A stretch of DNA of 64,000 nt from Holophagae bacterium (GTDB lineage Bacteria; Acidobacteriota; Holophagae; Acanthopleuribacterales; Acanthopleuribacteraceae): contig JAUIFE010000007.1 in NCBI GenBank assembly GCA_030429565.1, positions 1 through 64,000 of the forward strand, read 5' to 3'. Below the pieces are notes generated by a model. The model did not search any database and was not told the origin of the DNA. It was given only the letters and a program-made list of their open reading frames with translations. The translations under genes were made by a program, and so were the position numbers. Positions 53,453-62,035 of this stretch are shown here, piece after piece. Each line of letters opens with the position of its first letter. The stretch's first letter is position 1.

Positions 53453-54475
53453 ATGTTATTTCGCCAACTTTTCGACCGAGAAACAGCCACTTACACCTAC
53501 TTGCTCGCGGACGAGCAAAACGGCGAAGCGGTGATGATTGATCCTGTTTCCCATCAACTTGAGCGCGACCTTAAGTTGCTTAACGAGTTGAATTTAACCT
53601 TGCGTTACAGCTTGGAAACCCACGTCCACGCCGATCATGTGACCAGTAGCGGCGCGCTGTCGGCCTGGACTGGTGCCGCGATCGGCGTCAGTGAGGCGGC
53701 CGGTGTTAAATGTGCTCATTTACCGCTTACCGAAGGGGGCGTGATTCCGTTTGGTCGTTACCGGCTGCGGGTGTTGGCGACGCCCGGTCACACCCATACC
53801 TGCGCGAGTTATTTGCTCGACGACCAGATGGTTTTTACGGGTGATGCGTTGTTGATTCGCGGCACCGGGCGCAGTGATTTTCAAAGTGGCGATGCGGTGC
53901 AGCTTTATCGCTCCATCACCGGCAAACTTTTTACGCTCGCCGACCATGTCCGCGTCTATCCCGGCCATGATTATCACGGTTTCACCATGTCGACGATTGG
54001 CGAAGAAAAGGCGCATAACCCTCGTCTGGCGGGTAAAAGCGAAGGCGCCTTTGTGGCGATCATGAATGGGTTGAATTTGCCGGCGCCCAAGCACATTCAC
54101 GAAGCCTTGCCGGGTAATATGCAGTGTGGTTTAAATGTCGGCTTGCCGCTGCCGGATATGGATCACTTGGAGGTGGATGTCGCTTGGTTACAGGCACATC
54201 GCGCCAAAGTTCGCGTTGTCGATGTGCGTGATCGCGGGGAATTTGAGGGTGACTTGGGCCATGTGGACGGGGCGCGTTTAATGCCTGCCGCGGATTTGAC
54301 CCATCTTGCCGCGCCCTTGGCGAAGCACGCGCCATTGGTGGTGGTGTGCCGCTCCGGCCGGCGTAGTCTGGCCGCTGCCAAGCTTTTGCGCAAGCAAGGG
54401 TTTACCCGTGTTTGGAGTTTGGCGGGCGGGATGTTGGCCTGGCGTTCGGCGCCGCGAGAGAGGGTGACTGTATGA
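53453..54475 (+). CDS. Persulfide dioxygenase-rhodanese fusion protein
   Basis: Oxidises glutathione persulfide to sulfite and moves sulfur between thiol acceptors. Residues 1-~235 are an ETHE1/persulfide-dioxygenase type metallo-beta-lactamase domain: THVHADHVTS near 57, TPGHTHTC near 110, GDALLIRGTGRSDFQ near 130 and VYPGHDYHG near 170; the single-iron site is made of two His and one Asp in this family. Residues ~245-340 are a rhodanese with the active-site Cys in VVVCRSGRRS near 300 and DVRDRGEFEGDLGHVDGA. This domain order equals the PRF proteins of Burkholderia-type bacteria. AAGGAGG lies six bases before ATG 53453. It overlaps the TauE-type gene by 4 bp, pointing to a sulfide/sulfite module. 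Confidence 0.9.
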   Translation: MLFRQLFDRETATYTYLLADEQNGEAVMIDPVSHQLERDLKLLNELNLTLRYSLETHVHADHVTSSGALSAWTGAAIGVSEAAGVKCAHLPLTEGGVIPFGRYRLRVLATPGHTHTCASYLLDDQMVFTGDALLIRGTGRSDFQSGDAVQLYRSITGKLFTLADHVRVYPGHDYHGFTMSTIGEEKAHNPRLAGKSEGAFVAIMNGLNLPAPKHIHEALPGNMQCGLNVGLPLPDMDHLEVDVAWLQAHRAKVRVVDVRDRGEFEGDLGHVDGARLMPAADLTHLAAPLAKHAPLVVVCRSGRRSLAAAKLLRKQGFTRVWSLAGGMLAWRSAPRERVTV

Positions 54476-55215
54476 TCGCGCTTGGGTTGGCTTTGTCACT
54501 ATTGGTCGGCGTGAGTTTGGGGTTGCTTGGTGGCGGTGGGTCTATTTTGACCCTGCCGATTTTGCTGTATGTCATGGGTTTGGAGCCGCACGCCGCGATC
54601 GCGATGTCGCTATTTGTGGTCGGGGTGACCAGTGCCGCGGGTGCCGTTCAGCACGCCCGTCGCGGCAATATGAATTGGAAAACCGGCTGGTGGTTTAGTG
54701 TCGGCGGTATGAGCGGCGCCTTTTTGGGCGGCAAGCTGGGTGCCCACATTAACCCAACGGTGTTGCTGAGCTTGTTTGCGGGCATGATGCTGGTGACGGC
54801 GATGCTGATGTTGCGCGGTAAAAAAACAGAAAACGGCGGAGGCGAGCGCGCCCCGCGCTTGGGGTTGGTTCTGCTCGAGGGCTTTTTGGTAGGCGGCTTC
54901 ACCGGCATGATTGGTGCGGGTGGCGGCTTTTTGGTGGTGCCCGCACTGGTTTTGTTGGGCGGTCTGCCGATGAAAGAGGCGATAGGTACCTCGTTGTTGG
55001 TGATTGCGCTCAAGAGCTTTGCCGGTTTTATGGGTTACTTAAGCCAAATCGACATTAACTGGATGCTCACGGTGGGCGTCACCCTGGCGGCCGTCTGCGG
55101 TAGTTTTTTGGGTGCCTGGGCAGTGCGTTTTACGTCGCCCGAAAAGCTGCGGCAGGCCTTTGCCTGGTTTGTGCTGGCGATGGGTGTGTTGGTACTGGCG
55201 AAAGAGTGGTTTTAG
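54472..55215 (+). CDS. TauE/SafE-family sulfite/anion exporter (inner-membrane permease)
   Basis: 247 residues with about eight TM segments in two repeats; each repeat opens with a Gly-rich turn (LGLLGGGGSILTLP near 17 and MIGAGGGFLVVPALV near 150), the hallmark of the family. The ATG overlaps the stop of the persulfide-dioxygenase gene (ATGA), so sulfite made by that enzyme is the likely cargo (inference from context). It is convergent with the thioredoxin-like gene, stops 3 bp apart. Confidence 0.9.
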   Translation: MIALGLALSLLVGVSLGLLGGGGSILTLPILLYVMGLEPHAAIAMSLFVVGVTSAAGAVQHARRGNMNWKTGWWFSVGGMSGAFLGGKLGAHINPTVLLSLFAGMMLVTAMLMLRGKKTENGGGERAPRLGLVLLEGFLVGGFTGMIGAGGGFLVVPALVLLGGLPMKEAIGTSLLVIALKSFAGFMGYLSQIDINWMLTVGVTLAAVCGSFLGAWAVRFTSPEKLRQAFAWFVLAMGVLVLAKEWF

Positions 55216-55218
55216 GCG

Positions 55219-55599
55219 TCAGTCGAGCTTTTGGCCGGCCCAGTAAAGGAACTCGCGCGGCGGTAAAAAGCCAATACGGCGGTCGATGAGTTCGCCGTCG
55301 CTGTTGAAAATGAGCACACATGGGTAGGCGACGACGTTGTACTTCTGGGCGAAACGACGGCCTTCGCCTTTTTCGGCATCGAGCTTGATAGAAACAGCTT
55401 TGTTATTGAGGAACGAGGTGACTTTGCTGTTGCTCCAGGTTTGGCGGTCCATGAGTTTGCATGGGCCGCACCACTCGGTGTAGACATCCACGATAACGAC
55501 CTTGTTTTGTTCGCGTGCCGCCGAAAACAAGTCGTCGACGGAACCGTTGATAAACGGGGTATCGATGAGCAGGAATCCGAAAAACAAAGTCGTAAGCAC
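55219..55599 (-). CDS. Exported thioredoxin-like protein
   Basis: 126 residues. A hydrophobic N-terminus (MLTTLFFGFLLIDTPFING) suggests export or anchoring. The thioredoxin fold carries the redox motif TEWCGPCKLM (near 41-50) and the cis-Pro loop in VVAYPCVLIF. WCGPC is the classic thioredoxin pair, and the early position of the fold and the length fit the DUF255-like/TlpA-type periplasmic thioredoxins. The start is a GTG at 55599, six bases after AAAGGAG. Possible roles are periplasmic disulfide reduction; its convergence on the sulfur genes may be chance. Confidence 0.85.
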   Translation of the reverse strand: MLTTLFFGFLLIDTPFINGSVDDLFSAAREQNKVVIVDVYTEWCGPCKLMDRQTWSNSKVTSFLNNKAVSIKLDAEKGEGRRFAQKYNVVAYPCVLIFNSDGELIDRRIGFLPPREFLYWAGQKLD

Positions 55600-56012
55600 A
55601 GGGCGCTCCTTTCTTATGCCGGTATCGCTGAGGGGTGTGCGTTTAGAGGTAATTATCGGCCTCGCTGAGGCGAATCTTTAACGGGATTCTCACAAATGCG
55701 ATCTGGGTCAACCTTCCCGCCGCGGCTTGGATTCGTCGCAGGTGGCGGTTGTGCCGGTTGATCATGGATGAGTGCGAAAAGTGGGAAGGGTGTTGTTATG
55801 CGAGCCTTGTTTTTACCAAAGACTCACGGCTCGAAATCACCCAAAAATCCGTGGTTGGTAGTCGGGGTTGGCCGTCGATTTGTGCGAGGGTGTGCTTCGT
55901 CGCTTGCGCGTGGGCGACCGAACGCGCTATTTTTAGCGTGCCGCGTCCCGGGTAGGGGCGCAGCGGGCGCCCCTTGCGGTGACCCGTTTTATCGCCGAGC
56001 TGGAGGAAAGCC
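55600..56012. other. Intergenic region upstream of the FmdB-like gene
   Basis: About 410 bp, no supported gene. A perfect 8-bp stem AGGGGCGC/GCGCCCCT (55954-55961, 55967-55974) lies close to the next start codon, preceded by a CGCTA/TAGCG stem near 55925-55938. Confidence 0.5.
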
Positions 56013-56351
56013 ATGCCTACCTATGAATACCGGTGTCCCGCTAACGGCCGCGTGGTCGAAGTGCTGCATGGGATTTCTGAAAAGATGGAAACCTGGGGCC
56101 AGTTGTGTGAAACGGCCGGTTGTGCGCCGGGGGAAACGGATCCGAGCGCCGTTGTTGAGCGGATGATTGCCGCGCCGGGCTTGGCGTTTCCCAAAACGAA
56201 CAGTGAATTGAAGAACATGGGGTTCACGAAGTTGGTCAAACGCGACTCGGGCGTGTACGAGAATGTGACCGCGACCGATAAGGAAGCCCGCTACACCGTC
56301 GCCGGCAAAGAATCGACCTATCCGGATTTTCGCGGCAAGATCGGCGATTGA
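56013..56351 (+). CDS. FmdB-family zinc-ribbon-like small protein
   Basis: The N-terminus MPTYEYRCP is diagnostic for FmdB-type regulatory/zinc ribbon proteins. The zinc knuckle is atypical: after Cys8 the expected second Cys of CxxC is replaced (CPANGR), while Cys residues in LCETAGC follow. So the metal site is probably changed or lost. 112 residues. ATG 56013 has GGAGG six bases upstream. Function unknown; family members accompany formamidase and other operons without a defined mechanism. No apparent operon partner. Confidence 0.75.
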   Translation: MPTYEYRCPANGRVVEVLHGISEKMETWGQLCETAGCAPGETDPSAVVERMIAAPGLAFPKTNSELKNMGFTKLVKRDSGVYENVTATDKEARYTVAGKESTYPDFRGKIGD

Positions 56352-56458
56352 GCGTGAGGCGGCCGGAAGCTTTGGTGAGAGGGATGGTTACGGGGTGGTC
56401 GTTTGGTCGTGAAAATCGCCTAATGTTGGATGAAAACGCCTTAGGTCAACTTCCCGTC

Positions 56459-56487
56459 TTGAAAAATCCAGCGGTTTATGGTTAAAT
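56459..56487 (+). promoter_or_regulatory. Putative promoter of the rimP-nusA-infB operon
   Basis: TTGAAA (56459-56464) and TTAAAT (56482-56487), 17-bp spacer. Expected start near 56494 gives a leader of about 225 nt that ends in the terminator at 56685-56710. Confidence 0.55.
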
Positions 56488-56684
56488 CCGACGGTTGCTT
56501 AGCCGCGTGGGATCTGCTCGCCACCCTTTTCCGTGACCTTGAGGAAAACCGAGGTGAAAGTAAGTCGCCCAAGGGTTTCTGAGTCTGGACTTCGTTCTTG
56601 CGTCGTGCCTAGTTTTTTTGTACGATGGCACCGTATCTCCCAGCTCAGGCTACCGAGACACGCGCTAAAGATTAGAACCCGAGT

Positions 56685-56710
56685 AAAGTGGGGCCAACCC
56701 ACTTTTTTTT
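56685..56710 (+). terminator. Terminator hairpin immediately upstream of rimP (candidate attenuator)
   Basis: Perfect 8-bp stem AAAGTGGG/CCCACTTT (56685-56692, 56698-56705), 5-nt loop, then five more Ts to 56710. It ends only 8 bp before the rimP ATG (56719), inside the operon leader, so readthrough must be regulated for the operon to be expressed. Confidence 0.75.
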
Positions 56711-56718
56711 ATGCCTTC

Positions 56719-57210
56719 ATGACCGACAAACAAACGCACGGAAAGAGCAAAATCAAACAATTCGAAAGCATTGTCCAGAACTCCCTGGCTGATACCGACC
56801 TGGAAATTGTGCTTATTGAATATAAGCGCGAAGGACAGGAATGGGTTCTGCGTGTTTTCATCGATCACCCCGACGGGATCAACATTGACCGCTGCGAAAC
56901 GGCGACCCACCGGGTGGCCGACGCATTGGAAATCAATGACCCAATCGCCACCGAATACCGTATCGAAGTGTCCTCTCCGGGCGTTGATCGTCCTTTAACC
57001 AAACTGGCTGATTTTGAGCGTTTTCTTTCCGAACGCGTGTTTGTCAAAACCCATAAGGCGCATCAGGGAAGCAAGACCTTTACCGGCATCTTGAAGGCAT
57101 GTACACCGACCTCGGTGTGTGTGGTTAACGAGCACGACCAAAAGGAATACGAGATTCCCTTTGACCTAATTGCCAAAGCGACCTTGAAACCGATTTTGAA
57201 CTTTTCTTAG
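56719..57210 (+). CDS. rimP: Ribosome maturation factor RimP
   Basis: Needed for assembly of the 30S subunit. The pattern is typical: EIVLIEYKREGQEWVLRVFIDHPDGINIDRCE in the N-terminal domain, EYRIEVSSPGVDRPL at the domain junction and a small C-terminal SH3-like domain ending DLIAKATLKPIL. 163 residues from ATG 56719 is the usual size; the longer in-frame extension to 56533 is rejected. There is no strong ribosome-binding site because the attenuator hairpin is just upstream. First gene of the rimP-nusA-infB-rbfA-truB cluster. Confidence 0.93.
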   Translation: MTDKQTHGKSKIKQFESIVQNSLADTDLEIVLIEYKREGQEWVLRVFIDHPDGINIDRCETATHRVADALEINDPIATEYRIEVSSPGVDRPLTKLADFERFLSERVFVKTHKAHQGSKTFTGILKACTPTSVCVVNEHDQKEYEIPFDLIAKATLKPILNFS

Positions 57211-57219
57211 GAGCAAGCG

Positions 57220-58713
57220 ATGACGTCGCAACTTTTGCCTATTATCGATCAGGTAAGTCGAGAAAAAGGAATCGACCCTGAGATCATTATCTCCGCGGTC
57301 GAAGAGGCCGTCATCGCCGCCTCCAAGAAGGTTTTCAAAAACGACGAAAACTTCGCGGTTCAGTTAGATCGCAGCACCGGCGAGCTTGAAGTGTGGGCGA
57401 TTAAAGAAGTTGTTAGCGAAGTGGTCAATCCACGGCGCCAACTGCCGATCGAAGACGCGCAGCTCTACTACGAGGGCGTCTCCGAAGGCGACATGATCCA
57501 AATTAAAAAAGAAACGACCGAGCTGGGCCGCATTGCCGCCCACGCCGCCAAACAGGTCATCCTCCAGAAAGTACGCGATGCGGAAAAGGAAAAGGTCTTT
57601 AAAGAGTTTTCCGATCGCGTCGGTGAGGTGGTTACCGCGGTGGTACGTCGTTTCGAGCGCGGCAACGTCATTGTCGACTTGGGCAACAACGTCGAAGGCA
57701 TCATGCACAAAGACGAGCAGTCGCGCAACGAGCGCTACAGTCAGAACGACCGCACCAAGGTTGTGATTGTCGGCGCCGACCGCAGTACCAAAGAACCCCA
57801 AGTTAAGGTGTCGCGCTCGGACGCACGCTTGCTTGTCAAGTTGTTCGAGATGGAAGTACCCGAGGTTTACGACCAAACGGTGGTGATCAAAAACGCCGCA
57901 CGTGAATCGGGTGACCGTTCTAAAATTGCCGTTTACTCTACGGACGGCGATGTCGACCCCATCGGCGCCTGTGTCGGCATGGGTGGTTCTCGGGTACGCA
58001 GTATCATCCGCGAGCTGAAAGGCGAGCGTCTCGATATTATCCGTTACTCCGACGACATCTCTCTGTTCGCTTCCAACGCCCTGAGTCCCGCCAAAATCAA
58101 TCGCGTGATTATCGCCGATCCGATGGACCGCCGTTTGGAAGTGATTGTCGATGAAGACCAGCTCTCGCTGGCGATCGGCAAAAAAGGGATTAACGTTCGT
58201 TTGGCCTCCAAGTTGGTGGGCTGGACGATTGAAGTCAAAACGGAAGAACAGAAACGTGCCGAAGCCAGCGAGGCTATGGAAGCCCTGGCCGCCGGCGGCT
58301 CTGACGAGCTTGACGAAACCGAAGCGCTGCAGGAAGCGGCCGTCGACCGCCCTGTAGATCCGGACAACGAGGTCGTACCCGCCGATGCGGATGACTACGA
58401 CGACGAAGTCGTTCCGGATGATGAAGACGGCTACGTGCCCGGTGAAGATGATGACGATGAAGAAGATGGTGACGAAGACGAAGACGGTGAAGAAGGTGTG
58501 TCGCTGGTTTACCTCGACGGCCTTACCGAAGAACGCCGCAAAATCTTGGAAGCCTACAGTATTTTCTACATCGAAGATCTGCTCTACACCGACCCGGGTG
58601 TTCTCAACAAGATTCCTGAACTATCCGAAGACGATGTATCTGAAATTATTCAACTTGCCAAAGCTTACGAGCAGGAGTTCGGCGAGGAAGACGATAGCGA
58701 AGAAGAAGAGTAA
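57220..58713 (+). CDS. nusA: Transcription termination/antitermination factor NusA
   Basis: Binds RNA polymerase and nascent RNA, affecting pausing, intrinsic termination and rRNA antitermination. N-terminal RNAP-binding domain (1-125), S1 domain (~133-197, VVTAVVRRFERGNVIVDLG), KH1 and KH2 (~200-345; RVRSIIRELKGERLDII, LAIGKKGINVRLA). Then a strongly acidic stretch (~385-430, Asp/Glu runs) and a C-terminal helix-hairpin-helix module (LTEERRKILEAYSIFYIEDLL) of the kind duplicated in proteobacterial NusA. ATG 57220 has TAGGAG upstream. In the operon, its activity on the leader terminator 500 bp upstream would give autoregulation, as known for nusA leaders in enterobacteria. No ylxR follows it. 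Confidence 0.95.
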   Translation: MTSQLLPIIDQVSREKGIDPEIIISAVEEAVIAASKKVFKNDENFAVQLDRSTGELEVWAIKEVVSEVVNPRRQLPIEDAQLYYEGVSEGDMIQIKKETTELGRIAAHAAKQVILQKVRDAEKEKVFKEFSDRVGEVVTAVVRRFERGNVIVDLGNNVEGIMHKDEQSRNERYSQNDRTKVVIVGADRSTKEPQVKVSRSDARLLVKLFEMEVPEVYDQTVVIKNAARESGDRSKIAVYSTDGDVDPIGACVGMGGSRVRSIIRELKGERLDIIRYSDDISLFASNALSPAKINRVIIADPMDRRLEVIVDEDQLSLAIGKKGINVRLASKLVGWTIEVKTEEQKRAEASEAMEALAAGGSDELDETEALQEAAVDRPVDPDNEVVPADADDYDDEVVPDDEDGYVPGEDDDDEEDGDEDEDGEEGVSLVYLDGLTEERRKILEAYSIFYIEDLLYTDPGVLNKIPELSEDDVSEIIQLAKAYEQEFGEEDDSEEEE

Positions 58714-58762
58714 GAGACGATTTGATCAAACAGTATGTTTGTAGGGTGATGGAGGTCCTTGA

Positions 58763-61700
58763 ATGGCTGTAAGGGTGTACCAAATTGCGAAGGAGTATTC
58801 ACGCTCCGCTGAGGAGATAATGGATATACTCCGTTCGTCTGGCATCCCTGTTTCATCGCACACGGCGGTTTTAGACCAACATGCCCTCCACACCGTGCGC
58901 GCCAAACTTGGGAAGTTCGAACTGACAGTGGTTGACGGCGAAAGCAAAGCAACCATTGGCTCGAAAAATGAAAACAAACAAAAAGGCGGCGGCAAAGGCA
59001 AGCAACAGAAGAAGCCGGCCGCGCCGAAGTTGCAGGTTCGTATTATCAAACGCGACCAACAGCAAGAAAATCAAGAGGCTGAAGAGACGGCCGCCGAGAC
59101 GGCGCCCGCTAAGCCGAAGCGCCCCAAGCTGAAAAAGCGCAAGCGCAACACGTCACTTGAAGAGCGCATCAATCAAGCGGCTCGTCAAGACGAGCCGGCC
59201 GGCGCCTCATCTGACAACAAGCCGGAAGCCAAACCAGACAACACGGCCGCCACTGAGAGCCGACCGGCTGATTCGGCACGTGCCGATGCTCCCGATCGCG
59301 GTGAGCGTCGTCCGCCTCAATCCGGCGACAGCCGGCCACCTCGTGGGCAGCAAGATCGTCCTCAGGGTGATCGCGGTCAGCGCGGCGGTTACGGTCAACG
59401 CGACGGCGGCGGTCAACGTGACGGCCAACGCGGCGGCTACGGCCAACGCGACGGCGGCGGTCAGCGCGACGGCCAACGCGGTGGCTACGGCCAGCGTGAC
59501 GGCGGCGGTCAGCGCGGCGGTTATGGTCAGCGCGACGGCGGCGGTCAGCGTGGTGGCTACGGCCAGCGCGACGGCGGCGGTCAACGTGACGGCCAGCGCG
59601 GCGGCTACAGCGGCGGTGCGGGCGGCGGACAACGTGACGGCCAGCGCGGCGGTTACAGCGGCGGCGGTGGCGGCGGCGGTCAACGCGGCGGTTACAGCGG
59701 CGGCGGTGGCGGCGGCGGACAACGCAGCGGCTACAGCGGCGGCGGTGGCGGCGGCGGACAACGCGGCGGCTACAGCAGCGGCGGTGGCGGCGGCGGCGGA
59801 CAACGCGGCGGCTACAGCGGCGGTGGCGGCGGCGGCGGACAACGCGGCGGCTACAGCGGCGGCGGTGGCGGCGGCGGACAACGCGGCGGTTACAGCGGCG
59901 GCGGTGGCGGCGGCGGACAACGCGGCGGTTACAGCGGCGGCGGTGGTCGTGGTGGTCAGGGCGGAGGCAATCGCCCCCGTGGTCCTCGTCAACCGGCAAC
60001 GACCGACATGTTGCGCGAGCAGTTCACCATGGCTCAACCACAGCCAGGTGCGGCCAAAGCCAACACGATGCGTCTTAAAGGCTCCACCAAGCCTTCGGCC
60101 CGCAAGAAGAAAAACAAAAAGAAAAGACACGAAGAGAACATCAGCCGCATGAAGCCGGTATCGGTAAGCAAGGTTGAGTTGCCATCTGAAGAGCTTGGCA
60201 TCATCATGCTTTCCGAAGGTGTTACCGTTAAGGAACTGGCTGAAAAGGTTAACCGTAAAGCCAAAGACGTCATCAAGCGCTTGTTCGAAAAAAGCATCAT
60301 GGCGACCCTTAACCACGTTCTTGAAGACGATCTCGCCATTGAGATCGCCAAAGACTTTGGTTATGAAGCCGAGATTGTCAGTTTCGAAGAAGACTTGCAG
60401 CTACAAGAAGACGAGTCGCTGACCGTTGACGGCAACGACGGCACCGAGCACCATATCGAACGTGCGCCGATTGTGACCATCATGGGTCACGTTGACCACG
60501 GTAAAACGACCTTGCTTGATGCGATTCGTTCCACCAAGGTTGCTTCCGGTGAAGCCGGCGGGATTACCCAGCACATTGGTGCCTATGCGGTGAACCACTC
60601 CGACAAAGACATTGTGTTCTTGGATACACCGGGTCACGAAGCCTTCACTAAGATGCGTGCTCGCGGTGCTTCGGTTACCGACATCGTTATCTTGGTGGTT
60701 GCCGCCGACGACGGCGTCAAACCGCAAACGGTGGAGGCCATCAGCCACGCCAAAGCGGCGCGGGTTCCCATCATCGTGTGTGTTAACAAAATTGATAAAC
60801 CAGAAGCCAACCCCGACCGCGTCAAGCAGATGTTGACCGAGTACGAGTTGGTGGTTGAGGACTTCGGCGGCGACAGCCCCTGCGTTTTGGTTTCAGCCAA
60901 AAAAGGTCAGGGCATCGACGAACTGCTGGAAATGATCCTGCTGGTTGCCGAAATGAACAACTACAAAACCAACCCCACGCGTAAAGCGAAAGGTACGGTT
61001 ATTGAAGGTAAGTTGGATCGCGGTCGCGGTCCGGTTGCCAGCTTGATTGTTCAAGACGGCACGCTCAAAATCGGTGATTACTACATCACCGGTTCGACCT
61101 ACGGCAAGATTCGTGCGATGCACGATGATCTTGGGAACAACGTGGAAATTGCCACGCCGAGTACGCCGGTCGAAGTACTGGGGATCCAAGAGGTTCCGGC
61201 AGCGGGCGACATCTTCCAGGTGGTCGACGACGAAGCGACGGCCCGTCAGGTGTCCGCGTTCCGTAAGGAAAAGGTCAAAGAAGACCAGTTCCGTCGTCAG
61301 AAACACACTTCGCTGGATCAACTGTTCAGCAACCTCAAACAAGACGAAATCAAAGAACTGCGCTTGATCATCAAGGCCGACGTGCAGGGTTCTTTGGAAG
61401 GTATGTCATTTGCGCTGAACAAGTTGGAATCTGAGAAGGTCAACTTGCGCATTGTCCACCAAGGGGTGGGCAGCATTACCGAAAACGATGTCTTGTTGGC
61501 CGCTGCTTCCGATTCGATCATCATTGGTTTCAACACCAAAGGCGAAAAGAAAGCGATGGAGTTGGCCGAGCAGGAACAAATCGATGTTCACTTCTACTCG
61601 GTTATTTACGAAGTTGTTCGCGAAATCGAAGCGGCCATGGTCGGCTTGATCGCGCCCGAGTTGCGTGAGAAAGACGTCGGTAAAGCCATCGTCAAGCAGG

Positions 61701-61966
61701 TATTCAACGTTGCCAAGCTGGGCGCCGTTGCCGGCTGCATGGTTGAAACCGGTTACGTCAAGCGCGATTGCGGCGTGCGCGTGATGCGCGGTGAAGACGA
61801 ACTCTTCAAGGGCGAATTGGCCACGCTGAAACGCTTCCGCGACGACGTCAACGAAGTAAAAGCAGGCATTGAATGCGGTATCGGTATTAAAGACTTCTCC
61901 GGTTTCCGGGAACAGGATCAGTTCGTGTTCTTCGAAATGGAAAAGGTCATGCCGACCAAACTCTAG
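58763..61966 (+). CDS. infB: Translation initiation factor IF-2 with Gly/Arg-rich repeat insert
   Basis: GTPase that places initiator tRNA on the 30S subunit. The N-terminal IF2_N module (MAVRVYQIAKEYSRSAEEIM...) is followed by a basic/charged linker, a Gly-Gln-Arg-rich repeat segment (residues ~205-410), a second IF2_N-type region (~465-545), then the GTPase with G1 GHVDHGKTT near 575, G3 DTPGHEAF near 621 and G4 NKID near 675, and domains II-IV ending at 1067. The core is normal; the unusual part is the 200-residue repeat. ATG 58763 has GGAGG six bases upstream. A strong terminator follows the gene. Confidence 0.95.
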   Translation: MAVRVYQIAKEYSRSAEEIMDILRSSGIPVSSHTAVLDQHALHTVRAKLGKFELTVVDGESKATIGSKNENKQKGGGKGKQQKKPAAPKLQVRIIKRDQQQENQEAEETAAETAPAKPKRPKLKKRKRNTSLEERINQAARQDEPAGASSDNKPEAKPDNTAATESRPADSARADAPDRGERRPPQSGDSRPPRGQQDRPQGDRGQRGGYGQRDGGGQRDGQRGGYGQRDGGGQRDGQRGGYGQRDGGGQRGGYGQRDGGGQRGGYGQRDGGGQRDGQRGGYSGGAGGGQRDGQRGGYSGGGGGGGQRGGYSGGGGGGGQRSGYSGGGGGGGQRGGYSSGGGGGGGQRGGYSGGGGGGGQRGGYSGGGGGGGQRGGYSGGGGGGGQRGGYSGGGGRGGQGGGNRPRGPRQPATTDMLREQFTMAQPQPGAAKANTMRLKGSTKPSARKKKNKKKRHEENISRMKPVSVSKVELPSEELGIIMLSEGVTVKELAEKVNRKAKDVIKRLFEKSIMATLNHVLEDDLAIEIAKDFGYEAEIVSFEEDLQLQEDESLTVDGNDGTEHHIERAPIVTIMGHVDHGKTTLLDAIRSTKVASGEAGGITQHIGAYAVNHSDKDIVFLDTPGHEAFTKMRARGASVTDIVILVVAADDGVKPQTVEAISHAKAARVPIIVCVNKIDKPEANPDRVKQMLTEYELVVEDFGGDSPCVLVSAKKGQGIDELLEMILLVAEMNNYKTNPTRKAKGTVIEGKLDRGRGPVASLIVQDGTLKIGDYYITGSTYGKIRAMHDDLGNNVEIATPSTPVEVLGIQEVPAAGDIFQVVDDEATARQVSAFRKEKVKEDQFRRQKHTSLDQLFSNLKQDEIKELRLIIKADVQGSLEGMSFALNKLESEKVNLRIVHQGVGSITENDVLLAAASDSIIIGFNTKGEKKAMELAEQEQIDVHFYSVIYEVVREIEAAMVGLIAPELREKDVGKAIVKQVFNVAKLGAVAGCMVETGYVKRDCGVRVMRGEDELFKGELATLKRFRDDVNEVKAGIECGIGIKDFSGFREQDQFVFFEMEKVMPTKL
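59375..59985 (+). repeat. Gly/Arg/Gln-rich tandem repeats inside infB
   Basis: In-frame units: first a GYGQRDGGGQRDGQRG-like type (about five, to ~59610), then eight or nine RGGYSGGGGGGGQ units of 39 bp each (about 59640-59950). Nucleotide identity between neighbouring units is very high, suggesting recent expansion by slippage or recombination. Encodes an RGG-box-like disordered segment. The expanded repeats create long antisense frames that are not genes. Confidence 0.93.
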
Positions 61967-62035
61967 ATCGCGGTCGCCCCGCTCAATCCAACGGCCGCGA
62001 CGCGTGCGCGGCTCGATTCACGATTCATTAACTGG

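Larger units (their letters stand above)
56352..56718. other. fmdB-rimP intergenic region and operon leader
   Basis: No gene. Holds the candidate promoter (56459-56487), an apparent GTGCC/GGCAC stem-loop near 56606-56632, and the attenuator-like terminator (56685-56710). A frame in phase with rimP opens at 56533 but is unlike any RimP. Confidence 0.6.

Noticed and set aside
56533..56718. N-terminal extension of rimP
   Set aside because: The 62 extra residues match no RimP and would be translated through the terminator hairpin; the ATG at 56719 gives the normal length.
59157..60316. Long overlapping frames on both strands of the infB repeat (Ala/Val-rich and Arg/His-rich proteins)
   Set aside because: They are by-products of the GC-rich, in-frame repeats in infB, consist of simple repeats, and have no ribosome-binding sites.
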